Source: Glycine soja (Eukaryota > Streptophyta > Magnoliopsida > Fabales > Fabaceae). Taken from it: 64,000 nt of DNA. Made by a program: the position numbers and the translations under genes. The stretch covers positions 37,914,176 to 37,978,175 of the forward strand of contig NC_041016.1 of NCBI RefSeq assembly GCF_004193775.1, in the 5' to 3' direction. Below the pieces are notes generated by a model, which saw only the letters and a program-made list of their open reading frames with translations, searched no databases and was not told where the DNA came from. Below, one piece after another: positions 23,304 through 34,397 of this stretch (positions within the stretch are counted from its first letter, which is position 1; each line of letters opens with the position of its first letter).

Positions 23304-24313
23304 TCATGAAATGACAGGCGTGAGCTCATCCTCTAGTGGCGCCCCTCTCATAGGGTAGCCAAGTTGTCTTGTAGCAAGAACGAGATTGTAGCTGATGCAA
23401 CCCCTCGTCCCCATCAAGGGAACATTTGGAAATCCTCCACACAAAATAAGAACTCCGGTTCTTCCTTTCTTCCATCGAGGGAACCAGCTGACGGATGCTC
23501 CTTCTTTGCTTGCTAAGAGTTGGTCCCAATTCGCCCCTCCTTTCTCTGTGCATGAATGGTAGTTTTCTAACGGGCAAGCATGCCTCACCTCTTGGCGAAA
23601 AAGATGTGAAACTAACCATACATAAAGAGCTGAAGTACAACAAACAATCCTTGTATTGCTCTTTTCACATCTTCGTTCGAAGGTGTCATATAGGTCGGCT
23701 AGCATAGCGACAACCGGGCTTTCCTTGTGGTTATGATAGGCGAGAAAAGCGTCGATCGCTGCCAGGTCCACCAACCCATCCACATTCGAAAAGAGGACTC
23801 CCCCGAAAATCAACAGTGCGAGAATATCTATGAACGGGGCCCACTCGCCTTTACCTGCCAAGATTCTTGCTTTTGCCTCCAAACATTTTCTCGGTATTCC
23901 TAACCACCCCATTTTTTGACTTGCTTTTGGCGGTCTAATTCCTGCGCCGAGATTTGGACTATTTTAGAAATTCTGGCCAATGAGGGGTAGAACCCTGAGA
24001 AGAGGTATGGTTTCCTTCCCCCTAGAGGACATCCTAGGATCTCTTCAAATTCTTCCACCATTGGTGATAGCTGGAAGTCCCCAAAGATGAAGCACCTCAA
24101 CGACTGATCATAATACTAGGCGAGGGAGGCAATGGCCTCTGTGGAGACTTCTACCATGACTAGGTCCCAGATTTTACCGTAAGCTTTACGAAAAGCTTGC
24201 CGCTGGAGCTGACCCATCAACTACCCTAACTCTCTTAGACTGGTGATCCCTAGGCTCTTGACCTTGACTGGATAGAACCTCTTTTTAAGTGAAGGCTTTT
24301 GACTTGATCCCAT
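23304..24313 (-). pseudogene. Ogre ORF1 (DUF7745-like), broken
   Basis: Begins MGSSQ at 24313 on the minus strand. Landmarks are CFIFGDFQLSPMVEEFEEIL, then ARILAGKGEWAPFIDILAL, then GCISYNLVLATRQLGYPM near the end at 23304. In-frame stops and a frameshift near 23900 break it. The plus copy at 37474-38445 is open throughout and about 85-90% alike by eye. I believe this is the plant transposon family labelled DUF7745. Upstream ORF1 is typical of Ogre elements; its role is unknown. Confidence 0.75.
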
Positions 24314-25128
24314 GTTTTACTAAAGTGAAACAAAACCTAGTACGAATCAAAACTCCGACATCTATTATGGGTGGAATGGATGAATGCATGAAGAAATGCA
24401 TATGATACAGATGTAATTTATGAATATGGGGGCCCGGGAAATTGTCTTCTTCTTAGATACAACGTCTTGGGGTCGCAAAGTGCCCAACGTATGTATTTAA
24501 GAAGATGACACGGACCCTTCGTTGGTTTGTTAAAGAGAGGGGATCAAGACAGAACCCGTGCGTGATGCATATGCGAAAGGCGCAACACGAGAATGTACAT
24601 AGTATGACAATATTCACAAAATATAAGCAAAAGGGTACATGACACTTATGCATGGAAGTGTGAAAAAATGGCATATGGGAGGGAGCTAACTAGGCTTTTA
24701 GTGATAATTCCCAAGGTGGTCATATCTCTCTTGATGGTCTCTAGAGGTATCATCCCCTTCGAAGAACATATTGCAGCAGTAGGGACTACTAGCAACAATA
24801 TGTTATCAAAGAGAAAAACTCTAGATAAGGGTTCACTGTAACCAAGCAAGTCGGAGACCTAGCATGTTCACAGATTCACCTCCACTCCTTATGTTCCCAC
24901 GAGCCCGGGTATAGGGCCCTTTTTCAACTCACTGTGCGTGCAAATAGTGTTGGTGTTTGTGTGCATCAAATGAATAAATATTTACCTCATGCATACATTT
25001 TAAAACGCACTAAAAGCAACAAAGAGTTTATATACACAAGAACATAAGACAAATAAAGGGAAACCAACAAAGGAGAAAGTCATGATAAAACATTACACAA
25101 GATTAAATGGCCTAACTCTCTAAAAATT

Positions 25129-25147
25129 GTCCCCAGTGGAGTCGCCA
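25129..25147 (-). other. Ogre primer binding site
   Basis: On the minus strand TGGCGACTCCACTGGGGAC, five bases inside the LTR end at 25153. This matches the primer site I associate with Ogre elements (tRNA-Arg type); the tRNA identity is from memory and should be checked. Confidence 0.7.
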
Positions 25148-25152
25148 ACTAA

Positions 25153-27217
25153 TGCAACCTACCCTTCGGCAGGAGGGCGACGCGTGACTCGCAGGTGCGT
25201 GTTCCAAGAAAGGAATATGCGCGGAGTCGCCACCAACGTTTATTTGAGGAAATGTCAGAAAAACCGGAAAAGACGTGATCTACGAACTTTAAGTGAAAGG
25301 TTCGGGAGTTGTATTTACGCACGGGGAAGGTATTAGCACCCCACGCATCCGTCACACGAGACGACAGCCTTTAATTAATTGTGCAAACATGACTTCAATT
25401 TTTAAGTTTCCTTTTACGTCTTTATTCCTTTTTATATTTTTTATCTTTTTGTGGTCGACGAGGGTGTTTCCCTTGCTCCTACGTATTCCTTAATTGCAAT
25501 AAGGAAATCAGACCTACGTAGTTCTTTGTGAACAAAGTGTTTGGTTAAGTTGTCTTTATCCTTTTTGCAAGACATGTTTTTATTGAATGAAAGGTCATTT
25601 AAGGGGTCGGACCATTAAACAAACTTTCGATTCTTTTGAAAAGAGAGAAGACATTAAGGCATTGGACCATTAATGTTCTCTTTATTTTTGAAAGAGGTAG
25701 TAAAGTTACGTGTTGATTTTAGGCCTTTAGAAACCTACACTTAACTAATAAAAGCGGGAAAGACCATTTCAAGGCGTTGGACCTTTGAAAATGGCTTTTT
25801 TAGGTGATGAGAAAAGTTTTGGTTTTTGATTTTAGCCTTAGTTTCACTTTGGTTATTAGTCGGTTCGATTAAGAAAGAAAAATCCCAAAGAGAAACGTCC
25901 GATTGATTTTTTATTTTTTTATTTTTTTTATTTTACTAAAAGATATTTTTTATTATTATATTATTATTTTACCTCTTTTTGGTTTCCAACGTAGTTACGG
26001 CATGACCGAACGGTCGGATTTCATTTTAAACGAAATTAACGGATATTACAATTCAAACGATCAGTGGAAATTTATTTTATTTTTGATTTAGGCGAGAAAA
26101 TGACTTAAGCAAATGACTGAAGCACGTCAAAAGGGGGTACGGAAAGTAAATGAAACGAGAATAAATGTACACAAAACAAATGGGGACCACCACGGGTACA
26201 TAGAATGAATTGAAAAGCTCGATTTGGAAACTTACCCGTTGAAGAACGAAGAACGGATGAAGAACGGTGAATAACGGAGGAAAACCTTCACGGATTTGCT
26301 TACGGAAACATCTCGAAAGCGTTACGGAAGCACCTCAGCTTGGATTTTCTTCACGGAAATAATTTTTTTTTCACCCAAAACAGTTGAAATACATCACCAG
26401 GGGGATCCGAAACCCTTAGAACAGCCCCATTCAGCCTATTTATAGGAAAAAGGGGGAGGAGGTTGCCGCCCAGCTCGCCCAGACGAGTTGGATTGCTTCC
26501 TCCGGAAGCAATCCAGCTTCAAAAATCATTCTGGAAGGCCCAATTCAAAATTTCGAAATTGCTATTTGCACCCCCCAATTTTGATAAGTTCACCCCCTTC
26601 TTTCGTAATTTACGGAAAAGTTACGGAAGCCTTATGGAAGCATATAGGACTTGATTTTCTTCATTTTTTCTCTTCCCTCTCACCCATATTAAGTTAAATA
26701 TGCTTATTTAGGGTTATGGGAATTTTACGGAAGCATTACGGGTGTCCCGGAAGCCCCAGAATCCCATTTTTTAACAAAACGGGGGAGGTGGTTGCCACCT
26801 AGCTCGCCTAGGCGAGCTAGTTTGCTTCCACCTTAAGCAAGAAATTGCCCAAAAACCTCTAAAAGGGCCCAGATTCAAAAATTACTATTTGCACCCCCCA
26901 TTTTACTAAATACACCCCCTTTCCCCTTTTTTTGCTAATTCTTTTTCCGTAACGTTACGAAACTTTACGAATTTCGTAACGACACTTATTTTTTTTCCGT
27001 AAGGTTACGGAACCTTGCGGATTACATAATCATCCCCTTTTTGACTTACGGAATGTTACGTAACCTCACGAATTGTGCAACGATGCTTCCTTTTGAGTTC
27101 CGGCATGTCACGAAACTTCACGAATTGCCTAACTATGGGTGCCAAGTACCTCAAAATGGTCAAATTAAAGTTGCATGCCATCAAGCAAAGGTCCCCGGAC
27201 GAAATTAGGGTATGACA
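25153..27217 (-). repeat. Ogre 5' LTR
   Basis: 2,065 bp. In the element's sense it starts TGTCATACCCTAATTTC and ends GGTTGCA. A TATA box (TATAAATAG, minus strand) lies at 26436-26444 with a CTCGCC..GACGAG inverted repeat 27 bp upstream of it. The U3 is duplicated: 26455-26640 and 26785-26960 are similar. It is dense in short GTTACGGAA-type motifs. The conserved box ACTACGTAGGTCTGATTTCC is at about 25490-25530. Confidence 0.85.
26799..26820. repeat. 22-bp perfect palindrome, CTCGCCTAGGCGAG core
   Basis: CT + AGCTCGCCTAGGCGAGCT + AG, a perfect palindrome in the upstream half of the duplicated U3. The downstream half has an imperfect version at 26472-26490 (AGCTCGCCCAGACGAGTTG). Confidence 0.9.
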
Positions 27218-27991
27218 CCATGTCTCATCATCATACCCCCAAGAAATAGCAAGTCAGGGATCCATCCCCCAGGTACCACTTTGTGTGGTCACCAATCTCT
27301 GAGGATTGACTCCTCAACAACTTTCTCTATGGGAGCAACGTTTCTCCTCACTGGGATTATCCTTTATAGGTCTGTGTTAGCTCTTTTGTCAAAGGTACCA
27401 AACAAATGGTATGTCAAAACATCACAAGCTCCTCAACCCATCACACAAAGGTCTCATCTCCTTCATTATCATAGTGGTCAAATCATCACGCTGTCTCTCA
27501 CAAGCATATCATTCAATGCTGTCGGAACTCTCACACTACCTCTTCAAACTCGTCCCTTTGTTTATCCATCATATGAGATAATTATCCTTGAATGTCGTGT
27601 CATCCATATTGCAACCACATCTCATTCTCATGACCTAAAGCAAAAAAGGACATTCTTCTCCCTTCGTTTCTCGCAATGAAACCATTCTCATAACATAAAT
27701 TTCAATTCAACAAGCATGTGCATCACACACCTTAACCCACCATGAACCAAGTCATGATTCGCATATCTCATCAAGTTTTATCATTGTACTCACCACTCTC
27801 AATATCTTATGCTCAATTTAGTCCTTATCTCCTCAACTCCAATGCAAAGGTCCTATTATTCATTCTATGTCCAAGTGTTCACATCCTCCATATTATTGAG
27901 TGTTTAATATTTCCATTTCATATATTTATTATGTTCATACTCTTTTTAAATTCTTGACTCACTACTTCCCATAATGAATGTTATTAATTAG
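27218..27991 (-). repeat. Probable old Tekay-type LTR remnant
   Basis: The stretch near 27260-27290 (GGTACCACTTTGTGTGGTCACC), read in reverse, resembles GTTGACCACAGAGTGGTACC at 17308-17328 in the chromovirus LTR. This suggests an ancient related LTR in minus orientation into which the Ogre and the 27992 LTR were inserted. An open stretch at 27212-27679 has no recognisable protein motif and is not called as a gene. Confidence 0.4.
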
Positions 27992-29305
27992 TGTTAGACT
28001 TTTGGCAAGCATGCCAATTGTCGTTGCAAGTTATAGATTTATAAAAAGAGATAGTCTCCACAAGGACTTGAATTACTCAATTTCTCTAGATAAAAGTAAA
28101 TAGTTGAATAGTTATTTACAAATTTAATTGAAATATCATGAGTTTGTTTAACTAACAAAAGATAACAAAGTAACGAAATAGCAAAAGTAACAAAATTTAG
28201 TGCGTCAAAAATATGTAAAATTACGGAAACAATAATAAAGAATTTAATTAATTCAACAAAAACGTCGGATTGGATTTTATCATTCACACCCTCAGTATCC
28301 TAATAAGATTACATATATGAATCATTTTCTAACGTTACTGATGCACACATTAAATTATCCCAAATCAATCCCTCGCACTCGAGTCCTAAGAATATTTACC
28401 AAATATTGATTCATCGCATATGAAGTAAATGTTTCAGCATTACAATCATAATCTCGTGCTATTTGCAATCAAAATATTATGCTTTATTCCTAGCAATGTA
28501 ACGTAAAGAGTAAAATCATTCAGTTCAAATTCTAAGAGTACTTTCCAGTCAAACTTAAAATCCAATTTCATGAAACTAGTGAGCAAATAGAATCAAGCAT
28601 CATGAATAGAATGAAATCACCAATAATGAGTAGAAAAGATTCATACATATATAATATCAAAAGAGATACATAAGGGTACAAAGATTACATCCAATCCTTG
28701 GGAAAAAACTAATTATTCATTGCGTAGAGCACAAGATCAACATGAGAAATGATGAAGGACGGGATTCACGGTCACAACATTGCAGTGCCCGGACTCTACT
28801 TTCCACTTTCTTCTTCACTTCTTGTGTTTCTCACACTTTCTCTCTACCTCTGGTATCCTTTTTCTCCCATATGATTGCATGGTTATTTGTAAAAAAGAGT
28901 CAAGAGGTGCAGACAAATTCGCCCAGGTAAGCTAAACTTGCCCAGACGAATTTCTTGCTTAGTGATGAAGGCACTCACTCGCCCAGGCAAGCTGGTTACT
29001 TATGCCTAAAGAAACTTGATTAGCCTAGGCGAGCTGATTGCTAGCCTAGGCGAATTGATGTCTGAAATCTTGGAAAAAATGATCATTTTTCCCTTCTTTT
29101 TAACTTGGTTTCTGGATCCAACAAACAACTATCAAAACCTACAGAATCATGGATGAATCTTTCATATTTAAACAAAAAACATTAGTAAATGTAGAATATA
29201 TAAAACAACTAGAAAAAATAGAAGTTTATAAGAAAAACTATTACAATCAAAAGATAAGTGCTAAACATTTTAATCCCAAAAATAACTAATTTATGACACT
29301 TATCA
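27992..29305 (-). mobile_element. Solo LTR with perfect target duplication
   Basis: 1,314 bp from TGTTAGACTTTTGG to GACACTTATCA, flanked on both sides by ATTAG (27987-27991 and 29306-29310). There is no internal region, so it formed by LTR-LTR recombination. In the likely sense (minus) it starts TGATAAGTGTCATAAATTAG, typical of Athila-like LTRs in legumes. It carries a cluster of CTCGCC-type motifs at 28918-29060. Confidence 0.85.
28918..29060. repeat. Cluster of degenerate CTCGCCTAGGCGAG motifs
   Basis: At least five variants in about 140 bp: TTCGCCCAGGTAAGCT, TTGCCCAGACGAAT, CTCGCCCAGGCAAGCT, TAGCCTAGGCGAGCT and TAGCCTAGGCGAATT. Each keeps most of the palindrome found in the Ogre LTRs. Confidence 0.8.
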
Positions 29306-30855
29306 ATTAGTAAAATCATCCTTTCAATATCTACAAATACACTTCGTATAAAGTCTATTTGTTCCCACAAGAATCCAAGATTGTGGCCTCCCACAAACAA
29401 CAATTTCACACAATATATCATGCACAATCAATTCCTATCACTCAAAGGGATCACACTCCTCAGGTCTTAGATTACAGTAATAATCAATACAATCAATTTA
29501 AAGTAATAGAAAACTCACAACATAGTCAATCCATATATAGTTTCGTCATAATCATGGATTCACCTTTCAAGGTAAATCCCTCGTTCTCTAGCTCAGTTGT
29601 CAAACCAATCACTAGTAAGGGAATTAATCAAATTAAAATCCCTTTTTACGTACATGCTGAATTCGGACTATACCTCAAATTCTTTAAGATAGCAAACTAA
29701 CTTCAAATTTTATCGAACTTCACAGTAACACTCCTCAGAACATACATTTCATCAAGAAAAATCCCCACACCCACATTTCATAATTTAGTATTAAAAACAG
29801 TGGCTGTGAAAAATGTCAAAATTCACTGCTTTGGATTTTATTAAAGTACCAAATCAACTCCGAATTTTACAAATTTTTTACAGAGCGAGCATATCCCTAG
29901 TATACTCCGACATATAATTTTCACATTGCCCAAACTATTTTTCTCAATGATGTGACATCTTATGGTGTTCAATTGTATCTTAAAAATTGTTATGTTGTTC
30001 ACTCTACTAAAGAAGTTTTTCCAGCAATGAGAATTTAAATTACAAGCTTGGTGTGGGGACTGTAGGTCTATTTTAACTTATGACAGCACCCTTGCTTCAA
30101 CATTATAAGCGCCATACATGAGGTGCACTCCAACTTGGGCATTGTGACTTGGAACCATGTTTACAAATAAGCTAATCAACCTTTCTAATGATTGGTTAAG
30201 CAAGCTATCCTGACTGAACTGGAGTTTCATATTTATGATTTTGTTCCTAATTTCATGTGAATTATGTAAGAGCTGATATAGCTCAAATTTCTTTCCCTAG
30301 AGGCTTTTAGTTTCTGCCTCTTTTATAATTCACCAAAAAAAAAAAAGAAATTGGACTCGGAAATGAACTCTTTGTGATATAACTAGCATTGCCACATATA
30401 TTATTGAAAACTATATCGTCCAACTGGTTATAATAATAATGGTTTTTGAATTATGATTAATTAAAAACGTAACAGTTATAACTGGCAATGTATATCTATT
30501 AAATTATCTTTAAAATAAGTATTTCTTGACTGCATCTTTAAAAAAAGTATTATTAAATATAATTTTTATTGTGTTTTGCAGCACGCAGACTCTGAATTTT
30601 TTATTGTTCTTAGGCGTAGCCAAATTGAAGATGTGGGACCTAAGGATATGTCCATTTTAGAGTATGAGCTTATTTTTTATCTTGATTCTGTTTTGTGAAC
30701 ATGGAAAATGGATTGAATTTATGAATTTGTTTTTGTGAAGCTTATTAATATTTTGAATTATGTTGTGCAACTCATGCATAAATGATTCGGGTGACCACTT
30801 TTTAGTCTTCTGAATGTGGTGAGCTTGGCATTTGTATCAGGGTTATGAGTCTAGA
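29306..30855. other. Unassigned AT-rich stretch with one exon-like segment
   Basis: The part to about 29990 looks like a continuation of the old LTR remnant. From about 30000 it is intron-like. At 30577-30665 a segment after TGTTTTGCAG reads HADSEFFIVLRRSQIEDVG and onward in one frame, suggesting a single host exon on the plus strand. I cannot name the protein. Confidence 0.3.
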
Positions 30856-31752
30856 TGATGCAATCCTACCCCGCAAGGGCATTGGATAGAAGACTCCAAG
30901 TAGATTGGGCCAGAGATCCAAGGGAAGGCCCTAGGGTTCTCATGAGCCTTAGGGTAGATTTTGAGCCCATGGGCTAAGTATGAGCCCGCTTATCTTTGTA
31001 AATATTAGAATAAGTTTTCTCCTTTGTTTAGGCCTTGTATTTTGACCATTCTAGTAGTATAGGATTTTAGCCTTGTATTTCGAGGCATTTTGAGTAGTCT
31101 TTGTAGTAGAGACTTTTTTTGTATTTTCATGTATTTTGTCATGGGGGTGAGCTTAGCTATTATAGGGGGTGTGTAGCTAAGTTCTAGCTTCTCATCTCAA
31201 GGAGGTGAGCTTAGCTATTAGAGAGGTGTGTGTAGCTAAGCTTTAGCTTCTTTAGGAATCTTTTCAAGGAAGCTTCTCAAGGAGGTGAGCTTAGTTATTA
31301 GAGGGGTGTGTGTAGCTAAGCTCTAGCTTCTCAAGGAATTTTTCTCAAAGAAGCTTCTCAAGGAAGTTTTCTCAAGAAAGCTTATCAAGGAAGCTACCTA
31401 GTCTATAAATAGAAACATGTGTAACACTTGTTGGAACTTTGATGAATGATAGTCTTGTGAGACACAACTCAAAGATCAACTTCTCTCCCTCTATTATTCC
31501 TTCAATTTCGTGCTCCCCCCTTCTCTCTTTCTTTTTCTCCATTAAAGCATCCTCTTCAAGCTTCTTATCCAAGACAATTCTTGGTGGTGAAGCTCTTTCT
31601 TCCTTGGCTTATTCCCTAGTGAATGGTGCCTCCCCTCTCCTCTTCTCCTTTGCCTTCCGCTGCATCTCCATGGTGTAAAATCACCATTGAAGGACCTCAT
31701 TGAAGCTCAAAGATCCAGCCTCCATAGAAGCCCTAAAAGCAAGCTTCCATCA
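30856..31752 (+). mobile_element. Solo LTR related to the non-autonomous element
   Basis: Starts TGATGCAATCCTACCCCGC and ends AAGCTTCCATCA. The first 170 bp match the LTRs at 46739 and 51305 read in reverse. A TATA box (CTATAAATA) is at 31403-31411. The five-base flanks (CTAGA and TTTGA) differ, so either the duplication has decayed or the copy is rearranged. Between 31146 and 31320 it has three copies of a unit with TTAGCTA...TAGCTAA that the 46.7 kb LTRs lack. Confidence 0.8.
31146..31330. repeat. TTAGCTAT..TAGCTAAG repeats
   Basis: Units begin GGTGAGCTTAG(C/T)TATTA near 31146, 31204 and 31284. Each contains an inverted pair of the AGCTTAGC/GCTAAGCT type. The same array, in reverse, is at about 60680-60865. 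Confidence 0.75.
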
Positions 31753-32901
31753 TTTGATTCTTAAATGAGTGTCACTTATAGTGACCAAATAATTAATTAA
31801 ACCATGATTATATTTGAAGGATGCATGTGATGATGTCACTAGCATCAAGCTTCAAGGTCTTTGTATGACTGCCACCTTGTGTGGGTGGAATTTGGCTTCT
31901 CCAATTTCCAAATTTTGACAATCACTTCAAATCTGTAAAGTCCCAGATAGCTTGCAAAATCTAAAATTAATTTATGGAAGTAAAGGGAATGACTGCTGTC
32001 AATTCTGCCCCACCCCCTTTTTTCCTAAGATTTGTTTTGGTTGTTCTGTGTTTCACTTATATTGGGTTTTCCGTTGTTACAACTTCGGAAATGAAAGATT
32101 CATGTTTGCAAAGAATTTCTAATTCTAATACTATTGGTAACTAATTATCAGAAGCAAAATTAGTTTGAATGAAGCTTTAAATAAGCTTTATTAGAATTAC
32201 GTTCTACAAAGGGGCAATGGAGGTGGAAAGATTACTTAAAGAAATTTATTTGCAGAGTCATTACTTTGACTAATATTGAGTGAAATAGCTGCCTCTTGCA
32301 AAGTCTATTATTTTTATAATTTAATTTCATCTACTTTTAGGATTCATCTAACTGAATGCATTATGTGATTCATGTAGACTACGTCACCTAAGGAAATATG
32401 ATTATTGTTGTGATCATCCATCTAATCTTTGAGCTTATGCTTTTCCCAAGATTTAAAAGAACATTATTATGCTTTCTTAATTAACATCTCTCTTTTATAG
32501 ATTATTCTTTGTTAATTATTTCTCTTTGTTAATTAGTTTCAGGTAAAGTTAATCTTATTTTCTATTTGATCAGCTACTGGAGGCAATACATCTTCAGTGG
32601 CTTTTCGAATACACGAGGCAATACATTTCTGTGCTGGTTTCGACAAGGTAAATTCTTCCGGGGTAAGTGAGGCACTGCTGTGTTTTTTACATTTTATAGG
32701 ATCTATCTAAATAAAATTGTCTAATGTTTTAATTCAGCCAAAAAAAAAAAGTTGAATGTCAAAGGTGGGGTCGAAGAGGCAGGAAGGAGAGAAAAATCTT
32801 ATCCACACACATCCACAACGAAGGAGAAGATCTTAGTCTCATCTTAGAGACACAACATAACACAAACACGACACAATACACAAAAGCAGTAACCAGAGAA
32901 A
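31753..32901. other. Unassigned, upstream of the methyltransferase fragment
   Basis: AT-rich. A short open piece near 32575-32650 ends at a GTAAAT donor-like site (CGACAAG/GTAAATTC) and may be exon-like, but I cannot identify it. 32780-32901 looks like the genuine untranslated leader of the following gene (purine-rich, then ACACAACATAACACAAACACG). Confidence 0.35.
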
Positions 32902-33379
32902 ATGGCTAGTGTCTTTTCTGCATGTTCAAGTTGTGCTGTTCTTTTCTACAACAGAAACTCCTTTCCCTCAAAAGGATCTTTCATTCACCTCAAAAAGGCC
33001 TCTCTCTGCCAACTGTGTAGCTTCTTTGGGGACTGAGGTATCAGTGTCTCCAGCAGTAGACACTTTCTGGCAGTGGCTTAAAGAAGAGAGGGTGTTGTCT
33101 CTGCCAAGACCCCAGTGAAGCCTAGTGTGGTGCCAGAAGGCCTAGGATTGGTTGCACTCAAAGACATTTCTAGGAATGAGGTTGTCTTGCAGGTTCCTAA
33201 GAGGCTATGGATTAACCCTGATGTTGTGGCTGCTTTAGAGATTGAGAAGGTGTGCATTGGATTGAAGCCTTGGCTGGCTGTTGCATTGTTTCTGAGAAGA
33301 CAGAGGTCAAGGAGTAATTCTCTTTGGAAGCATTATTTCAGCATTCTGCCTAAGGAAACTGACTCTACTATATATTGGT
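32902..33379 (+). pseudogene. RBCMT: Rubisco large-subunit methyltransferase, exon 1 fragment
   Basis: Starts MASVFSACSSCAVLFYNRNS, a plausible chloroplast transit peptide. It then reads, in a shifted frame, CVASLGTEVSVSPAVDTFWQ, and back in the first frame KPSVVPEGLGLVALKDISRN through VVLQVPKRLWINPD to KETDSTIYW. The wording closely follows the N-terminus and start of the SET domain of pea Rubisco LSMT, which methylates Lys-14 of the large subunit in the chloroplast stroma. Two frameshifts are seen, one near 32990 (A-run) and one near 33100. The exon ends at TTG/GTGGGT near 33379 and no further exon is found before 34.4 kb. The native leader is kept, so this is a genomic fragment rather than a retro-copy. 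The two frameshifts make it non-functional as read. Confidence 0.85.
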
Positions 33380-34397
33380 GGGTTTCTTTTGCTTTGCTTG
33401 TTAGGATAAGATTATCCAAAAGCATTTCCAGGAGAAGCAAATAAGGGAAAAAACATGAAATGAGTTTCTCCATAAGTTAAAATCAAAGTATTTATTTCTG
33501 GAGAAGAAAATAATGAGAAATTTATTTCATAGATTTGATGTATTTTATAAGCACGCTGCACGGTCTATTAGTTAAGTACCGTGAAAATGGTGTTATTTAA
33601 GTACTTTCCTAGGTCTTAAACCAAGATAGTGTTGTCCGCTTCTACAATATCATAACCTGTCTAATCTTTAAATGTAATGAAGAGCCTTATTAGTTCAAAC
33701 TAAAAGCAAATTAAAGTTTATATCAGGTGTTATTATATGGCAGTGGAGAGGAATGAGCCAATCAATCATTTCCAGTGGTACTGAAAGTAAAATTCTATGT
33801 CATATGATTGCTTTGTTGACCGTTAAACAAAGGCACTGCAATTTAGATGGTAACTAATAACACTACTCATTCCCTTAACCCCATGAACAGATACAAAACA
33901 AGGAGAATTCACAACACACAATCCTATTATAGAAATTATAAAACAATCTTCTTGGGTTGCAGTAAATTGACTAAGCTAACATAAACACAAGCAGTGACAT
34001 TAGTTTGCATGCTCATTTTGTATTTGGTATAAAACCGGGGAACAAGTATTCCACACTCTCCAGTGGGCACATAAACATTAAAAGTGTATTAATTGAATAT
34101 TCTTAACAATATGTTCAGGCCTACCAACCAAGTTCAATTCATTTATAAAGATTTGTGTTGACTAACCTGATTGCAAAAGCAGTTTGGACAGCAAGGTCAA
34201 TGTCTCGAGATAACAAGAAGATGATTGAGCCACTACCTGCTAGGAAGAAGGAAAAGTACCGGCAACAATTTAACATGAACTGCCATAAGTTCCATTATCA
34301 AAGCTTTCATTCAATACATGCATGTTTTGAATACAAATGTAGTATTGGTTTGTGAAAATGAATCTAGGAAAATGAAATATATAAATAGAAAATTACA
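33380..34397. other. Unassigned stretch with one minus-strand exon-like segment
   Basis: No exon of the methyltransferase follows. At about 34171-34243, minus strand, a segment bounded by an acceptor-like TTCCTTCTTCCTAG and a donor-like CAG/GTTAGT encodes GSGSIIFLLSRDIDLAVQTA and a few more residues. It reads like a hydrophobic host exon; the protein is not identified. Otherwise AT-rich with no repeats noted. Confidence 0.35.

Larger units (their letters stand above)
19640..27217 (-). mobile_element. Ogre/Tat-type retrotransposon, 5' half, degenerate
   Basis: Minus-strand element with its 5' LTR at 25153-27217, a primer site at 25129-25147, ORF1, a coiled-coil region, a spacer, and gag ending near 19640. 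Protease, RT and integrase are missing. Protein and LTR sequence match the plus-strand copy at 35887 onward, so the two are members of one family in inverted orientation. Frames are broken by many stops and frameshifts. The right LTR boundary (revcomp TGTCATACCCTAATTTC) is the same as the left boundary of the other copy at 35887. Confidence 0.85.

Noticed and set aside
27212..27679. 155-codon open stretch after the Ogre LTR
   Set aside because: Starts at the LTR edge, has no protein motif, and the region resembles an old LTR.
30851..31757. CTAGA / TTTGA as target duplication of the 30856 LTR
   Set aside because: Only three of five bases agree; not counted as a duplication.
33860..33875. CACTACTCATTC considered as the left end of the CACTA element
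   Set aside because: Only the first seven bases agree with the right end and no AACATCGG subterminal motifs follow.
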